A stretch of DNA of 13,840 nt from Lentzea sp. (GTDB lineage: Bacteria; Actinomycetota; Actinomycetes; Mycobacteriales; Pseudonocardiaceae), in the NCBI GenBank assembly GCA_030146905.1, contig JASLAV010000049.1:1-13840 (forward strand), read 5' to 3'. The notes under the pieces were generated by a model. It was not told the origin of the DNA and did no database searches. It was given only the letters and a program-made list of their open reading frames with translations. The position numbers and the translations under genes were made by a program. Below, piece by piece: positions 7,206 through 13,840 of the stretch (the stretch's first letter is position 1; the number at the start of each line of letters is the position of its first letter).

Positions 7206-9206
7206 ATGAGTAGGTGTACGGATGTCACCGGGCGTGTCCTGCCCCACCCTGATCACATGGACGGACAGGACCGCCTCGGGTACGAGCAGCGCCTCGCGCT
7301 GGAGCTCGCGGCCATCGGGCAACGGCTGGCGACGATCAGCACGGAGATGCGGGAGCACTCGGGCTCGGTGGCGACCGCGGCGACCGCCGTCGCCGAGGCC
7401 GTCGCGCCGCCGGTTCCCCCTGCTCCCCAACCTCAGGCTCCCCAGGCTCCTGTTCCCGGACCTGGGCAGATCCCGCAGCAGGCGCCGCCCAACCCGTGGT
7501 CGAACCAGGCCGCGGGCCAGCAGCCGTTCCCACAGCAGCAGCAGTTCCCACCGCAGCAGCAGTTCCCCCCGCAGCAGCAGTTCCAGCAGCAGCCGCATCC
7601 CCGGGCGCAGTGGCCGCAGCCCCCGCACCGGCAGTGGCAGCCGCCGCAGCCGCGCGAGACGCTGTTCGAGAAGCTCGGCAAGGACGGCGCCGGGGCGAAG
7701 CTGCTGGCCTGGGTCGGTGGCGCGATCACCGTGCTCGGCTTCGTGCTGCTGCTCGTCCTCGCCATCCAGCGCGGCTGGCTCGGCCCGATGCCGCGCGTCA
7801 TCGGCGGTGCCGTGTTCAGCGGTGCCCTGGTCGGTGTCGGCATGTGGCTGCACCGCAACCCGTCCGGCCGCACGGGCGCGTTCGCACTGGCAGCCACCGG
7901 TTTCGCGGGTCTCTACCTCGACGTCATCGCCGCCACGAGCCTCTACGGGTACCTGCCGGACGGTGTGGGCCTGGTCGTCGGGCTCGCCGTCGCGGCCGCT
8001 GGTGTCGTGCTCGCGCTGCGGTGGGACTCGCAAACGCTTGCCGTGGGTGTTGTCGCAGCATGCGCCATCTGCTCACCGGTGATGACCGAGGGCTTCACGG
8101 TTCTGCTGGTCGGCTTCCTGCTGGTGCTGAAGATGGCCAGCACGCCGGTCCAGATCCGGCGCAACTGGCCGGGCCTCGCGATCGCGGGCGGCTTCCCGGT
8201 GATCTTCGCCTCGGTGCTCACGACCGCGAACGCGATCCCGCGCACCTACGAGTGGACCGTGGTCGGGGTCGCCGCCGCCGCGACCGTCGTCGGCATCGTG
8301 GTCGCGCTGTTGACGATCAGGAAGCGGCCGGACGACGTCGTCGCGATCGCCCTGGTCGCCGGGTCGGCGCTGCCGGCGTTGTTCGCGACCACGTTGCTCG
8401 ACAGGCCTTCCGCGTCGGCGCTCGCCGGTGCGGTGGCCGCGGTGCTGCTCGCGATCTGGATGATCCCCGACCTGCCGCGCGCGTTCACGACGGCGGCCGG
8501 TGCGACGGGCATGCTCGCGTTGTTCCAGACGACGGTCATCGCGCTCGACGGCAACGTGCGCACGGCGATCGTGCTGGCCGAGGCGGTGCTGCTGGCGTTC
8601 CTCGCGGCACGCCTGAACAAGAAGAGCGCGCTGGTCGGGTCGATCGTGTTCGGCGTCGTCGGGTTCTTCATGGCCGTCGGACTGGCCGTGCCGATCACGT
8701 GGCTGGTCGACGAACCCCGTTTCTTCAACACCGTCTCTCCCGGCGACTACGCGGCGGGCCTCGTCACCGCCGTGGTGCTCGGGATCTACGCGGCAGTCGC
8801 GCCGTGGGCCGCGCTGAAGATGCAGGTGCTGCGCGAGCCGGCGAGGCACCCGTTCCCGTGGGTCGTCTCCGGCCTCGTGCTGCTCTACGGCGCGGCGGGT
8901 GCGGTGCTGTGCGCGGCGCTGCTCGTGTCGCCGGACGAGACGGGGTTCCTCTTCGGACACTCGGTCGTCACCGTGTCGTGGACGATCGCCGCGCTGGTCC
9001 TGCTGGTCAGGGGTATCAACAACAAGGCGCTGCGGATCTCCGGCCTGATCCTGGTCGGCGCGGCGGTGGTGAAGCTGGTGCTGTTCGACCTCTCCGCGCT
9101 CGACGACATCGCCCGCGTGCTGGCGTTCCTCGGCGCCGGTCTGGTCCTGCTCACGGCGGGCAGCCGCTACGCGAAACTCGTGGCCACCGCCAAGGCCTCT
9201 GACTAG
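7206..9206 (+). CDS. DUF2339 family polytopic membrane protein
   Basis: Up to 666 residues. The N-terminal part is soluble: a short helical stretch (YEQRLALELAAIGQRLATISTEMREH), then a Pro/Gln-rich linker (about residues 65-150) with QQQFPP repeats. From about residue 165 the protein is a long succession of hydrophobic segments, beginning LLAWVGGAITVLGFVLLLVLAIQRGWLGP and ending VLAFLGAGLVLLTAGSRYAK. This architecture and the opening WVGG-x4-LG motif fit the DUF2339 membrane family, whose function is unknown. The start is uncertain: ATG at 7206 has GGGA nearby, while ATG at 7257 (649 residues, MDGQDRLGYEQ) looks more natural as a protein start but has no clear ribosome binding site. It diverges from the ribose operon and is followed after 80 bp by the YVTN gene in the same orientation. 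Confidence 0.85.
   Translation: MSRCTDVTGRVLPHPDHMDGQDRLGYEQRLALELAAIGQRLATISTEMREHSGSVATAATAVAEAVAPPVPPAPQPQAPQAPVPGPGQIPQQAPPNPWSNQAAGQQPFPQQQQFPPQQQFPPQQQFQQQPHPRAQWPQPPHRQWQPPQPRETLFEKLGKDGAGAKLLAWVGGAITVLGFVLLLVLAIQRGWLGPMPRVIGGAVFSGALVGVGMWLHRNPSGRTGAFALAATGFAGLYLDVIAATSLYGYLPDGVGLVVGLAVAAAGVVLALRWDSQTLAVGVVAACAICSPVMTEGFTVLLVGFLLVLKMASTPVQIRRNWPGLAIAGGFPVIFASVLTTANAIPRTYEWTVVGVAAAATVVGIVVALLTIRKRPDDVVAIALVAGSALPALFATTLLDRPSASALAGAVAAVLLAIWMIPDLPRAFTTAAGATGMLALFQTTVIALDGNVRTAIVLAEAVLLAFLAARLNKKSALVGSIVFGVVGFFMAVGLAVPITWLVDEPRFFNTVSPGDYAAGLVTAVVLGIYAAVAPWAALKMQVLREPARHPFPWVVSGLVLLYGAAGAVLCAALLVSPDETGFLFGHSVVTVSWTIAALVLLVRGINNKALRISGLILVGAAVVKLVLFDLSALDDIARVLAFLGAGLVLLTAGSRYAKLVATAKASD
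7536..7589 (+). repeat. Three 18-bp in-frame repeats encoding QQQFPP
   Basis: Units at 7536-7553, 7554-7571 and 7572-7589 read CAG CAG CAG TTC followed by two codons (CCA CCG, CCC CCG, then CAG CAG in the last). They lie in the Pro/Gln-rich linker of the DUF2339 protein and are a likely site of copy-number variation. Because the unit is a multiple of three, changes would keep the frame. Confidence 0.8.
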
Positions 9207-9235
9207 TACTACGACGGGGCAAAGGTTTCGCTCGA

Positions 9236-9267
9236 CCGGGTGACCGAAGTGGATCGAAAGCACCCGG
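9236..9267. other. Small inverted repeat between the DUF2339 and YVTN genes
   Basis: CCGGGTG (9236-9242) and CACCCGG (9261-9267) can form a 7-bp stem with an 18-nt loop in the 80-bp gap. A short direct similarity (CCGAAGTGG and CCGGAAGTGG) overlaps it. It could be a weak terminator or an operator. There is no U-tract, and no promoter can be assigned with confidence. Confidence 0.25.
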
Positions 9268-9286
9268 AAGTGGTCCCATCCCCGGC

Positions 9287-10363
9287 ATGGCAAAGCCACG
9301 CCTCGTGGCTGCGGTTCTAGCGCTCTCAGCGGCCTTCGCGGCGATGGGTGTTCAGCAACGGCACGAGTACACGACCACCTCTTCCGCATCGGTGGCCCCG
9401 CGTGCGTACGTGGTGGGCAAGACGGGTCTGGTGCAGGTCGTCGACACCAGGACCGGTGCCGTTCTCGCGCAGGCCGACACCGGCGGCCGCGCGACCGGGG
9501 TGGCCGTGTCGCCGGACGGGCAGCGGCTCTACGTGGTCAACGGCTGGACCGGCGCGATCACCGTGGTCGCCCCGGAGACCGGCGCGATCGTGGACCGGAT
9601 CTTCACCCAGGTCCAGCTCTCGCACGCGGCGATGCGCCCGGACGGCAAGCGCCTCTACGTCTCGGCCGCCGGCGGCGTCGCGGTGGTGGACCCGGAGAAC
9701 TTCCGGCTGGTCGCGGTGGTCAAGGTCGGCGGGCAGCCGCAGGGTCTCGCCGTCCACCCCGGCAACCAGGTCCTCTACGTGGCCAATTCCCAGGACGGCA
9801 CGGTCGGGCTGGTCGACACCGCGACCGCGTTCCAGACCTCGACCGTCCAGGTCGGCGGCATGCCGCGGTTCCTCGCGATCTCGCCGGACGGCAAGCGCCT
9901 CTACGTGAGCGGCATGCGCCTGGGCGAGAAGGCGCCCGGCACGTTGTCGGTGATCGACACGACCACGAACCAGGTCGTCGGCGCGGTGGACGTAGGCAGG
10001 GGAGCGGGCAGCATCGCGGTGACGCCGGACGGCGGCACGGTCTACCTGGCGTTGCCGAAGGAACGCGAGGTGGTCATCGTCGACGCGGCCACCATGGCGG
10101 TGCGCGATCGGTTGCCCATCGACTCACCGGGTGTCGCCATCGCGCCGGGCGACCCGAGGGTTTTCCTCGCGACCGGGGCGACGACGACGGTGCTGGACAG
10201 CTCGAACGCGGTGCTAGCCACCTACCGGTTGAAGACGGGCGAGCTGGAAGAGGCGAGGCCGCGCCGGTTCGACGCGGCCATGATCGCCTTCTCCTCCGCT
10301 CAGCCGACCGCGACGGGTTTGCGGACCTCGTCGTCGAAAGCGTCGTCCGCCGGCTCGTCGTGA
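9287..10363 (+). CDS. Secreted YVTN beta-propeller repeat protein
   Basis: The 358-residue product begins with a Sec-type signal peptide (MAKPRLVAAVLALSAAFAAMG), so it is probably exported. The remainder is about seven blades of roughly 40 residues of the YVTN/SMP-30-like propeller type. Each has an x-AVSPDG-x-RLYV core followed by G-x-V-x-VVD-x2-T: VAVSPDGQRLYVVN, AAMRPDGKRLYVSA, LAVHPGNQVLYVAN, LAISPDGKRLYVSG, IAVTPDGGTVYLAL, VAIAPGDPRVFLAT. Such propellers usually act as binding scaffolds, and no catalytic residues are evident. The last residues (from about SSAQPTATG on) look unlike the propeller because the reading frame there runs antisense to the end of mmpL; stop and overlap are as read. 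Blades 3 and 5 share an identical 23-bp stretch at the RLYV core, a sign of internal duplication or constraint. Confidence 0.88.
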   Translation: MAKPRLVAAVLALSAAFAAMGVQQRHEYTTTSSASVAPRAYVVGKTGLVQVVDTRTGAVLAQADTGGRATGVAVSPDGQRLYVVNGWTGAITVVAPETGAIVDRIFTQVQLSHAAMRPDGKRLYVSAAGGVAVVDPENFRLVAVVKVGGQPQGLAVHPGNQVLYVANSQDGTVGLVDTATAFQTSTVQVGGMPRFLAISPDGKRLYVSGMRLGEKAPGTLSVIDTTTNQVVGAVDVGRGAGSIAVTPDGGTVYLALPKEREVVIVDAATMAVRDRLPIDSPGVAIAPGDPRVFLATGATTTVLDSSNAVLATYRLKTGELEEARPRRFDAAMIAFSSAQPTATGLRTSSSKASSAGSS

Positions 10364-12417
10364 AGCGCGAGGCGTTCCTGGATCCGCTTGAGCGGACCCG
10401 GTGACCACCACGCGGCGTTGCCGAGCAGCTTGAGCACGGCGGGCACGAGCAGCATCCGGACCACGGTGGCGTCGAGCGCCAGCGCGAGGATCATGCCGAC
10501 GCCGACGAACCGCATCATCGCGACCTGCGAGAACGCGAACGCACCGGTCACGACGATCAGCAGCAGCGCCGCCGAGGTGATCACGCGGCCGGTCTTGGCC
10601 AGACCGGTGGTCACCGCCTCCTCGGTCGTCGCGCCCTGGCTGCGGGCCTCGACCATCCTGGAGAGCAGGAAGACCTCGTAGTCCGTCGACAGGCCGAACA
10701 CGATCGCCGCCATCAGCACGACGATGCCGGACTCGAGCGGCCCCGGTGTGACGCCGAGCCAGTCGGCGAAGTGGCCCTCCTGGAACACCCAGACCAGCAC
10801 GCCGAACGTCGCGGACAGCGACAGCGCGCTCATCAGGACGGCCTTGATCGGCAGGACGACCGAGCCGAACGCCAGGAACATCAGGATCAGCGTGGCGCCG
10901 ACGAGCAGCGCGATCATCAGCGGCAACCGGTCGGCGATGGCGTCGAGCGAGTCGCTGACCATGGCGGTGTTGCCGCCGACCAGCACCTCGGCGCCGGCGG
11001 GAGGCGTGAGCGCGCGGACGTCCTTCAACGCCTGCTTCGACTGCTCGCTCAGCGCGTCGCCGTCCAGACCGGCCGAGGCGGACGTGACCCCGTTGCCGGA
11101 GCCGGTCGGCTGGACGTCACCGACACCGGCAACGTTGCCGACCTTGCCCAGGTACTCCTGGACCGCGGCCTGGTCACCACCCTTGACGACGATCTTGAAG
11201 CCGGAGGCGGACAGCGCCGAGAAGTTCTGGTTGATGTTCTCGGTGGCGACGCGCACGGCGTTGCCCTCCGGCAGGACCTTCTCGGTGACCTGGCCGAACT
11301 GGACGTTGAGGAACGGCGCGCCGAGAGCGACCAGCACAGCGACCAGCGGGACGGCGAACAGCAGCGGCCGCTTCATGACCTTGCCGCTCAGGCTGCGCCA
11401 GCCGCGTTCACTCGGCTCCTTCTTGCGCCACGGCATGGCGAGCTTGTCGACCCGCTTGCCGAGCACGCCGAGCAGCGCGGGCAGCAGCGTCAGCGAGACC
11501 AGCGCCGCGATGGCGACCGACGCCACGCCGCCGTACGCGAGGGACTTCAGGAAGCCGTGCGGGAAGAGCACCAGCCCCGCCAGCGCGAAGACCAGCACCG
11601 TCGCGCTGAACAAGACCGTGCGGCCGGCCGAGGCCACCGTGCGGCGGACGGCCTGCTCAGTGGAACGCCCCTGCGCGAGCTCTTCGCGGAACCTGCCGAC
11701 CATGAACAGCCCGTAGTCGATCGCCATGCCGAGACCGAGCAGCGACGCGACGTTGACCGCGAACGAGTTGACCTCGGCGAAGAGCGAGACGGCGTGCAGC
11801 ACCCCGAGCGCGCCCATGATCGAGAGACCGCCGACGACGACCGGCAGGCCGGCGGCGACCAGACCACCGAAGATGATCACCAGCAGGAGCAGGACCAGCG
11901 GCAACGAGAACATCTCGGCGCGCGTCAGGTCGTCCTGCGACATGTCGTTGATGGCCTTCTGGGTGGGTACGAGCCCACCGATCTGCTGGGAGAGGCCGTC
12001 GATCGCGAGCTGCTTCTCGACGTCCTGGAACTGCTTGATCTGCTCGTTCGAGTCACCGCTGGTCAGCGTGATGGCGACGAGCGCCTGCCGCTTGTCGTCG
12101 GACGGCACCGGTCCGACGGTCTTGAGCACGTCGTCCTTCGGGAAGCCGCTGACGTGGTCGGCGACCTTCTTGAGCTCGAGCGGGTTGGAGAAGTCGCCGC
12201 GGTAGATGACGATCACGTCGCCGTTCTGCCGCCCGAACGCCTGCTCGGCCACCTCGTCGGCCCGCGCCGCCTCGCTGGAAGGAGCCTCGTACCCGCCCTG
12301 GCTGAGCCTGTCGAACACGCCCAGGCCCCACACGCCACCCAGAACGGTGAGGAGCACTGTCGCGACCAGCACCACCCACCGGCGGCGATATGCGATCGAG
12401 CCCCACTTCGCGAACAT
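10300..12417 (-). CDS. MMPL-family (RND superfamily) transporter
   Basis: A 705-residue inner-membrane transporter built as two repeats. Each repeat has one N-terminal membrane helix (WVVLVATVLLTVLGGVWGLGVF at 14-35; LLFAVPLVAVLVALGAPFL at 352-370), a large extracytoplasmic loop (about 36-170 and 371-498) and five further helices. The proton-relay Asp-Tyr pairs typical of MmpL proteins are present at Asp234-Tyr235 (GLGMAIDYGLFMVGRFREE) and Asp579-Tyr580 (FGLSTDYEVFLLSRMVEA). The length matches actinomycete ActII-3/MmpL-like proteins. Substrates of this family include lipids and antibiotics; the substrate here cannot be told. The ATG at 12417 follows AGGAGG at 9-nt spacing. The TetR gene diverges from it and is the probable regulator. 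Its 3' end overlaps the converging YVTN gene. Confidence 0.94.
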   Translation of the reverse strand: MFAKWGSIAYRRRWVVLVATVLLTVLGGVWGLGVFDRLSQGGYEAPSSEAARADEVAEQAFGRQNGDVIVIYRGDFSNPLELKKVADHVSGFPKDDVLKTVGPVPSDDKRQALVAITLTSGDSNEQIKQFQDVEKQLAIDGLSQQIGGLVPTQKAINDMSQDDLTRAEMFSLPLVLLLLVIIFGGLVAAGLPVVVGGLSIMGALGVLHAVSLFAEVNSFAVNVASLLGLGMAIDYGLFMVGRFREELAQGRSTEQAVRRTVASAGRTVLFSATVLVFALAGLVLFPHGFLKSLAYGGVASVAIAALVSLTLLPALLGVLGKRVDKLAMPWRKKEPSERGWRSLSGKVMKRPLLFAVPLVAVLVALGAPFLNVQFGQVTEKVLPEGNAVRVATENINQNFSALSASGFKIVVKGGDQAAVQEYLGKVGNVAGVGDVQPTGSGNGVTSASAGLDGDALSEQSKQALKDVRALTPPAGAEVLVGGNTAMVSDSLDAIADRLPLMIALLVGATLILMFLAFGSVVLPIKAVLMSALSLSATFGVLVWVFQEGHFADWLGVTPGPLESGIVVLMAAIVFGLSTDYEVFLLSRMVEARSQGATTEEAVTTGLAKTGRVITSAALLLIVVTGAFAFSQVAMMRFVGVGMILALALDATVVRMLLVPAVLKLLGNAAWWSPGPLKRIQERLALHDEPADDAFDDEVRKPVAVG

Positions 12418-12426
12418 CGGCGACGG

Positions 12427-12432
12427 CCTCCT
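12427..12432 (-). promoter_or_regulatory. Ribosome binding site of the MMPL gene
   Basis: On the minus strand a perfect AGGAGG lies 9 nt before the ATG at 12417. This supports that start over internal ones and suggests strong translation when the gene is derepressed. Confidence 0.8.
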
Positions 12433-12464
12433 GAGTTACGGTTCTGCAAATCCCGTGAAGATGC

Positions 12465-12479
12465 GTAAACACCGTTTAC
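12465..12479. promoter_or_regulatory. Candidate TetR-family operator in the mmpL/tetR divergent region
   Basis: GTAAAC (12465-12470), ACC, GTTTAC (12474-12479) form a perfect 6-bp inverted repeat with a 3-bp spacer. It lies centrally in the 112-bp gap between the two divergent starts and is AT-rich against its surroundings. A second palindrome, CCGTACGG (12485-12492), lies beside it. The arrangement fits TetR-type autoregulation with control of the neighbouring exporter. The protein-site assignment is inferred. Confidence 0.55.
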
Positions 12480-12529
12480 TAAAACCGTACGGGGCCGTGG
12501 ACAGGGTCTACAACCCGATGGAGTGACAT

Positions 12530-13258
12530 ATGACCGAGGCCACTCGCCGAGAACGTCTCCGCGCAGAGACCGAGCGTGAGATCCGGCAAGCGGCCCGCGC
12601 TCTTCTGGTGGAGAGCGGCCGCGACGCGGTTACCCTGCGTGCGATCGCACGCAAACTGGGCATCACCGCACCGGCCCTGTACCGCTACTACGACTCGCAC
12701 GACGCGCTGCTGCGCCAGCTCTGCGACGACATCTGCGCGGACATGGCGGAAGCGCTCAACGCGGACCTCGCCGCGGACACGACGAACCAGGCGAGGTGCC
12801 AGGTCAGGGCGGTGTGCCACGCCTTCCGCCGCTGGGCGCTGGCCCACCCGCAGGAGTTCGCGCTGGTCTTCGCCTCACCACGCGACCCGCTGGGCGCCGA
12901 CCAGTTCGGCGCGGTGTTCCTGGAGCTGGCGGGCAGGTTGATCGCCTCGAACCTCGCGGCCAACCACGCGGACGACGAGGTGCCGGAGGTGCTGCACGAG
13001 GACCTGGTCAGGTTCCAGCGCATCCTGTTCGACGCGGTGTCGGTGCACGGCGTGACCGTCGGGGACGACGTGCTCAACCTGGGCAAGATCTACCACGTCG
13101 TGCAGTCGTGGGTGCGGCTGTACGGGCACGTGGCGCTGGAGGTGTTCGGGCGGTTCCCGTTCGCGGTGAGCAACCCGGAGCCGATGTTCGACAGCATGCT
13201 GGACCAGATGCTGATGGACATCGGGTTCCAGGACGCCTCCGACTCGGCGGTTCGCTGA
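12530..13258 (+). CDS. TetR/AcrR-family transcriptional regulator with WHG-like C-terminal domain
   Basis: A 242-residue one-component regulator. The N-terminal TetR DNA-binding domain is clear: EREIRQAARALLVESGRDAVTLRAIARKLGITAPALYRYYDSHDALLRQL (about 16-65), with the helix-turn-helix around 35-54. The C-terminal ligand domain contains RRWALAHPQEFALVFASP, typical of the WHG-type TetR C-terminal domain. The ATG at 12530 is preceded by GGAG (12520-12523) at 6-nt spacing. It diverges from the MMPL transporter gene, the classical layout in which a TetR repressor controls its own gene and an exporter. The effector, possibly the transported compound, is unknown. Confidence 0.94.
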   Translation: MTEATRRERLRAETEREIRQAARALLVESGRDAVTLRAIARKLGITAPALYRYYDSHDALLRQLCDDICADMAEALNADLAADTTNQARCQVRAVCHAFRRWALAHPQEFALVFASPRDPLGADQFGAVFLELAGRLIASNLAANHADDEVPEVLHEDLVRFQRILFDAVSVHGVTVGDDVLNLGKIYHVVQSWVRLYGHVALEVFGRFPFAVSNPEPMFDSMLDQMLMDIGFQDASDSAVR

Positions 13259-13261
13259 CTC

Positions 13262-13361
13262 GCGCGTAGTCGCGGAGGGTGCGCGCGGCACGGCCGCGCT
13301 GCTTCGTCACGGCCTCGGCCTCGCGCACCGCGATCGGAACGGGCGCCGAACCGAACGGCTC
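13262..13361 (-). pseudogene. Possible coding remnant on the minus strand (unidentified)
   Basis: Read on the minus strand, this stretch gives VEPFGSAPVPIAVREAEAVTKQRGRAARTLRDYARV, with G/C-rich third positions and a plausible amphipathic composition. No start, stop or family signature could be attached. The frame runs on antisense into the tetR gene. It may be a fragment of a lost gene or chance coding-like sequence. Confidence 0.2.
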
Positions 13362-13362
13362 G

Positions 13363-13655
13363 ACGGCGCTGCACGTCGATGATCCGGCCGTGTCGCTGGG
13401 GAGCGGATCCGCCAGCCGCTCGCGGCGCACCTCGCGTACCTGGCGACACGTCAGACTTGGTGCTCAGCCTGGTGATGCGGCCATAGGCCGAACAGCTCGC
13501 AAGGACCTACCTGCTGACCGGGCATCCGCTCAGCCAGGACGTGGTCGTCGAGATGCTCATGACCGTGCTCACGGGAGCGTTGCGGGGCGGCGCAACTGGC
13601 CGACCCGTCGCTGGAGGTGGCACAGGTGCTCCGAGAGGAGCCGGCGCAGCCGTAG
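13363..13655 (+). pseudogene. Decayed gene fragment, probably a TetR-type regulator C-terminal domain
   Basis: Coding-like sequence on the plus strand is spread over successive frames. TALHVDDPAVSLG (from 13363) is followed by ERIRQPLAAHLAYLATR (from 13401) in another frame. DTSDLVLSLVMRP (from 13445) then reaches an in-frame TAG at 13484. The same frame continues as AEQLARTYLLTGHPL and SQDVVVEMLMTVLTGALRG. After one more frame change it ends as AQLADPSLEVAQVLREEPAQP with TAG at 13653-13655. Joined, this resembles the helical ligand domain and C-terminus of a TetR-family regulator. The family call is by eye from the DVVVEMLMTVLTGALRG-type helix. At least three frame breaks and one stop make an intact gene unlikely, unless the sequence has errors. 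Confidence 0.45.
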
Positions 13656-13670
13656 CCGCGCCGGCTCCTC
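13635..13670. terminator. Strong hairpin between the gene remnant and leuS
   Basis: GAGGAGCCGGCGC (13635-13647) and GCGCCGGCTCCTC (13658-13670) are perfect reverse complements: a 13-bp, very GC-rich stem with a 10-nt loop. It lies 7 bp beyond the leuS stop codon, so it is well placed as the leuS terminator. It also covers the stop codon of the decayed plus-strand gene. There is no U-tract on either side, as is common in high-GC actinomycetes. Confidence 0.7.
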
Positions 13671-13677
13671 GCAGTCG

Positions 13678-13840
13678 CTACAGAACGACGTTCACCAGGC
13701 GACCGGGGACGACGATCACCTTGCGCGGCTCGCCACCGGCGACCAGCTCGGCGATCTTCTCCTCGGCCAGCGCCGCCGCCTTGATCTCGTCCTGCGACGC
13801 GGAGGCCGACACGACGACCCGCGAGCGGACCTTGCCGTTG
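13678..13840 (-). CDS. leuS: Leucyl-tRNA synthetase, C-terminal end (partial)
   Basis: The visible 54 codons (minus strand, stop TAG at 13678-13680) read NGKVRSRVVVSASASQDEIKAAALAEEKIAEL, then VAGGEPRKVIVVPGRLVNVVL. This matches the end of bacterial LeuS: the VNGKVR strand, the helix with ALA-x2-x-KI, and the closing KVIVVPGRLVNIV strand of the C-terminal tRNA-binding domain. LeuS charges tRNA-Leu in the cytosol. The catalytic and editing domains lie outside the window. Confidence 0.92.
   Translation of the reverse strand, partial: NGKVRSRVVVSASASQDEIKAAALAEEKIAELVAGGEPRKVIVVPGRLVNVVL

Noticed and set aside
7536..7589. CRISPR-like repeats
   Set aside because: The repeats are adjacent, in frame and without spacers. 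They encode a Gln/Pro linker.
7496..9202. Second long plus-strand frame inside the DUF2339 gene
   Set aside because: It is a shifted frame of the DUF2339 gene with Arg/Ala-rich composition and no membrane segments.
10771..12468. Long plus-strand frame opposite the MMPL gene
   Set aside because: Its product is Arg/Asp/Gln-rich and lacks any domain, while the minus strand carries a complete MMPL protein with both Asp-Tyr pairs.
12479..12847. Minus-strand frame opposite the TetR gene
   Set aside because: It is antisense to the helix-turn-helix domain, lacks a ribosome binding site and has no recognisable family features.

Overview
The window is high-GC DNA with dense, strongly G/C-ending codons, frequent GTG starts and 4-bp stop/start overlaps. 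It carries a DasR-type palindrome at ptsI, an MmpL transporter with a TetR regulator, a secreted YVTN propeller and a DUF2339 membrane protein. Together these suggest a filamentous actinomycete, most likely Pseudonocardiaceae-like (Lentzea, Saccharothrix or Amycolatopsis type). That placement is inference from gene content and composition, not from a marker gene.

Left part (1-7153). The 3' end of a Rid-family gene converges on ptsI, the general PTS phosphotransferase Enzyme I. A 97-bp gap with a long imperfect inverted repeat separates them, and its arms contain both stop codons. Upstream of ptsI and on the same (minus) strand is a complete ribose uptake operon, transcribed in the order lacI/rbsR-type repressor, rbsA, rbsC, rbsB, rbsK. 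Three of the four junctions are 4-bp GTGA/ATGA overlaps and the fourth is a 32-bp gap with a good ribosome binding site before rbsB. The repressor is the first gene, with a LacI-like palindrome just upstream, so the operon is probably autoregulated by ribose or a ribose-derived ligand. Imported ribose would be phosphorylated by RbsK. ptsI begins only 47 bp after rbsK. A perfect 14-bp palindrome containing TGGTCTAGACCA, which matches the DasR-responsive element (dre) of streptomycetes, overlaps the ptsI start codon.

Middle part (7206-10363). Two plus-strand genes diverge from the ribose operon. The first is a large polytopic DUF2339 membrane protein with a Pro/Gln-rich N-terminal region. The second is an exported protein made of YVTN beta-propeller repeats. 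The end of the propeller gene overlaps the end of the converging mmpL gene by 64 bp.

Right part (10300-13840). An MmpL/RND-type transporter (minus) and a TetR-family regulator with a WHG-like C-terminal domain (plus) diverge from a 112-bp region. That region holds a GTAAAC-N3-GTTTAC operator candidate. Next comes a 419-bp stretch without an intact gene. It contains what looks like a decayed, multiply frameshifted regulator fragment and a strong 13-bp-stem hairpin. The window ends in the 3' end of leuS (minus).

No tRNA, rRNA, CRISPR array, insertion sequence or wholly new multi-gene system was recognised. The most informative signals are the dre at ptsI next to a non-PTS sugar operon, the inverted repeat between ridA and ptsI, and the pseudogene region before leuS.
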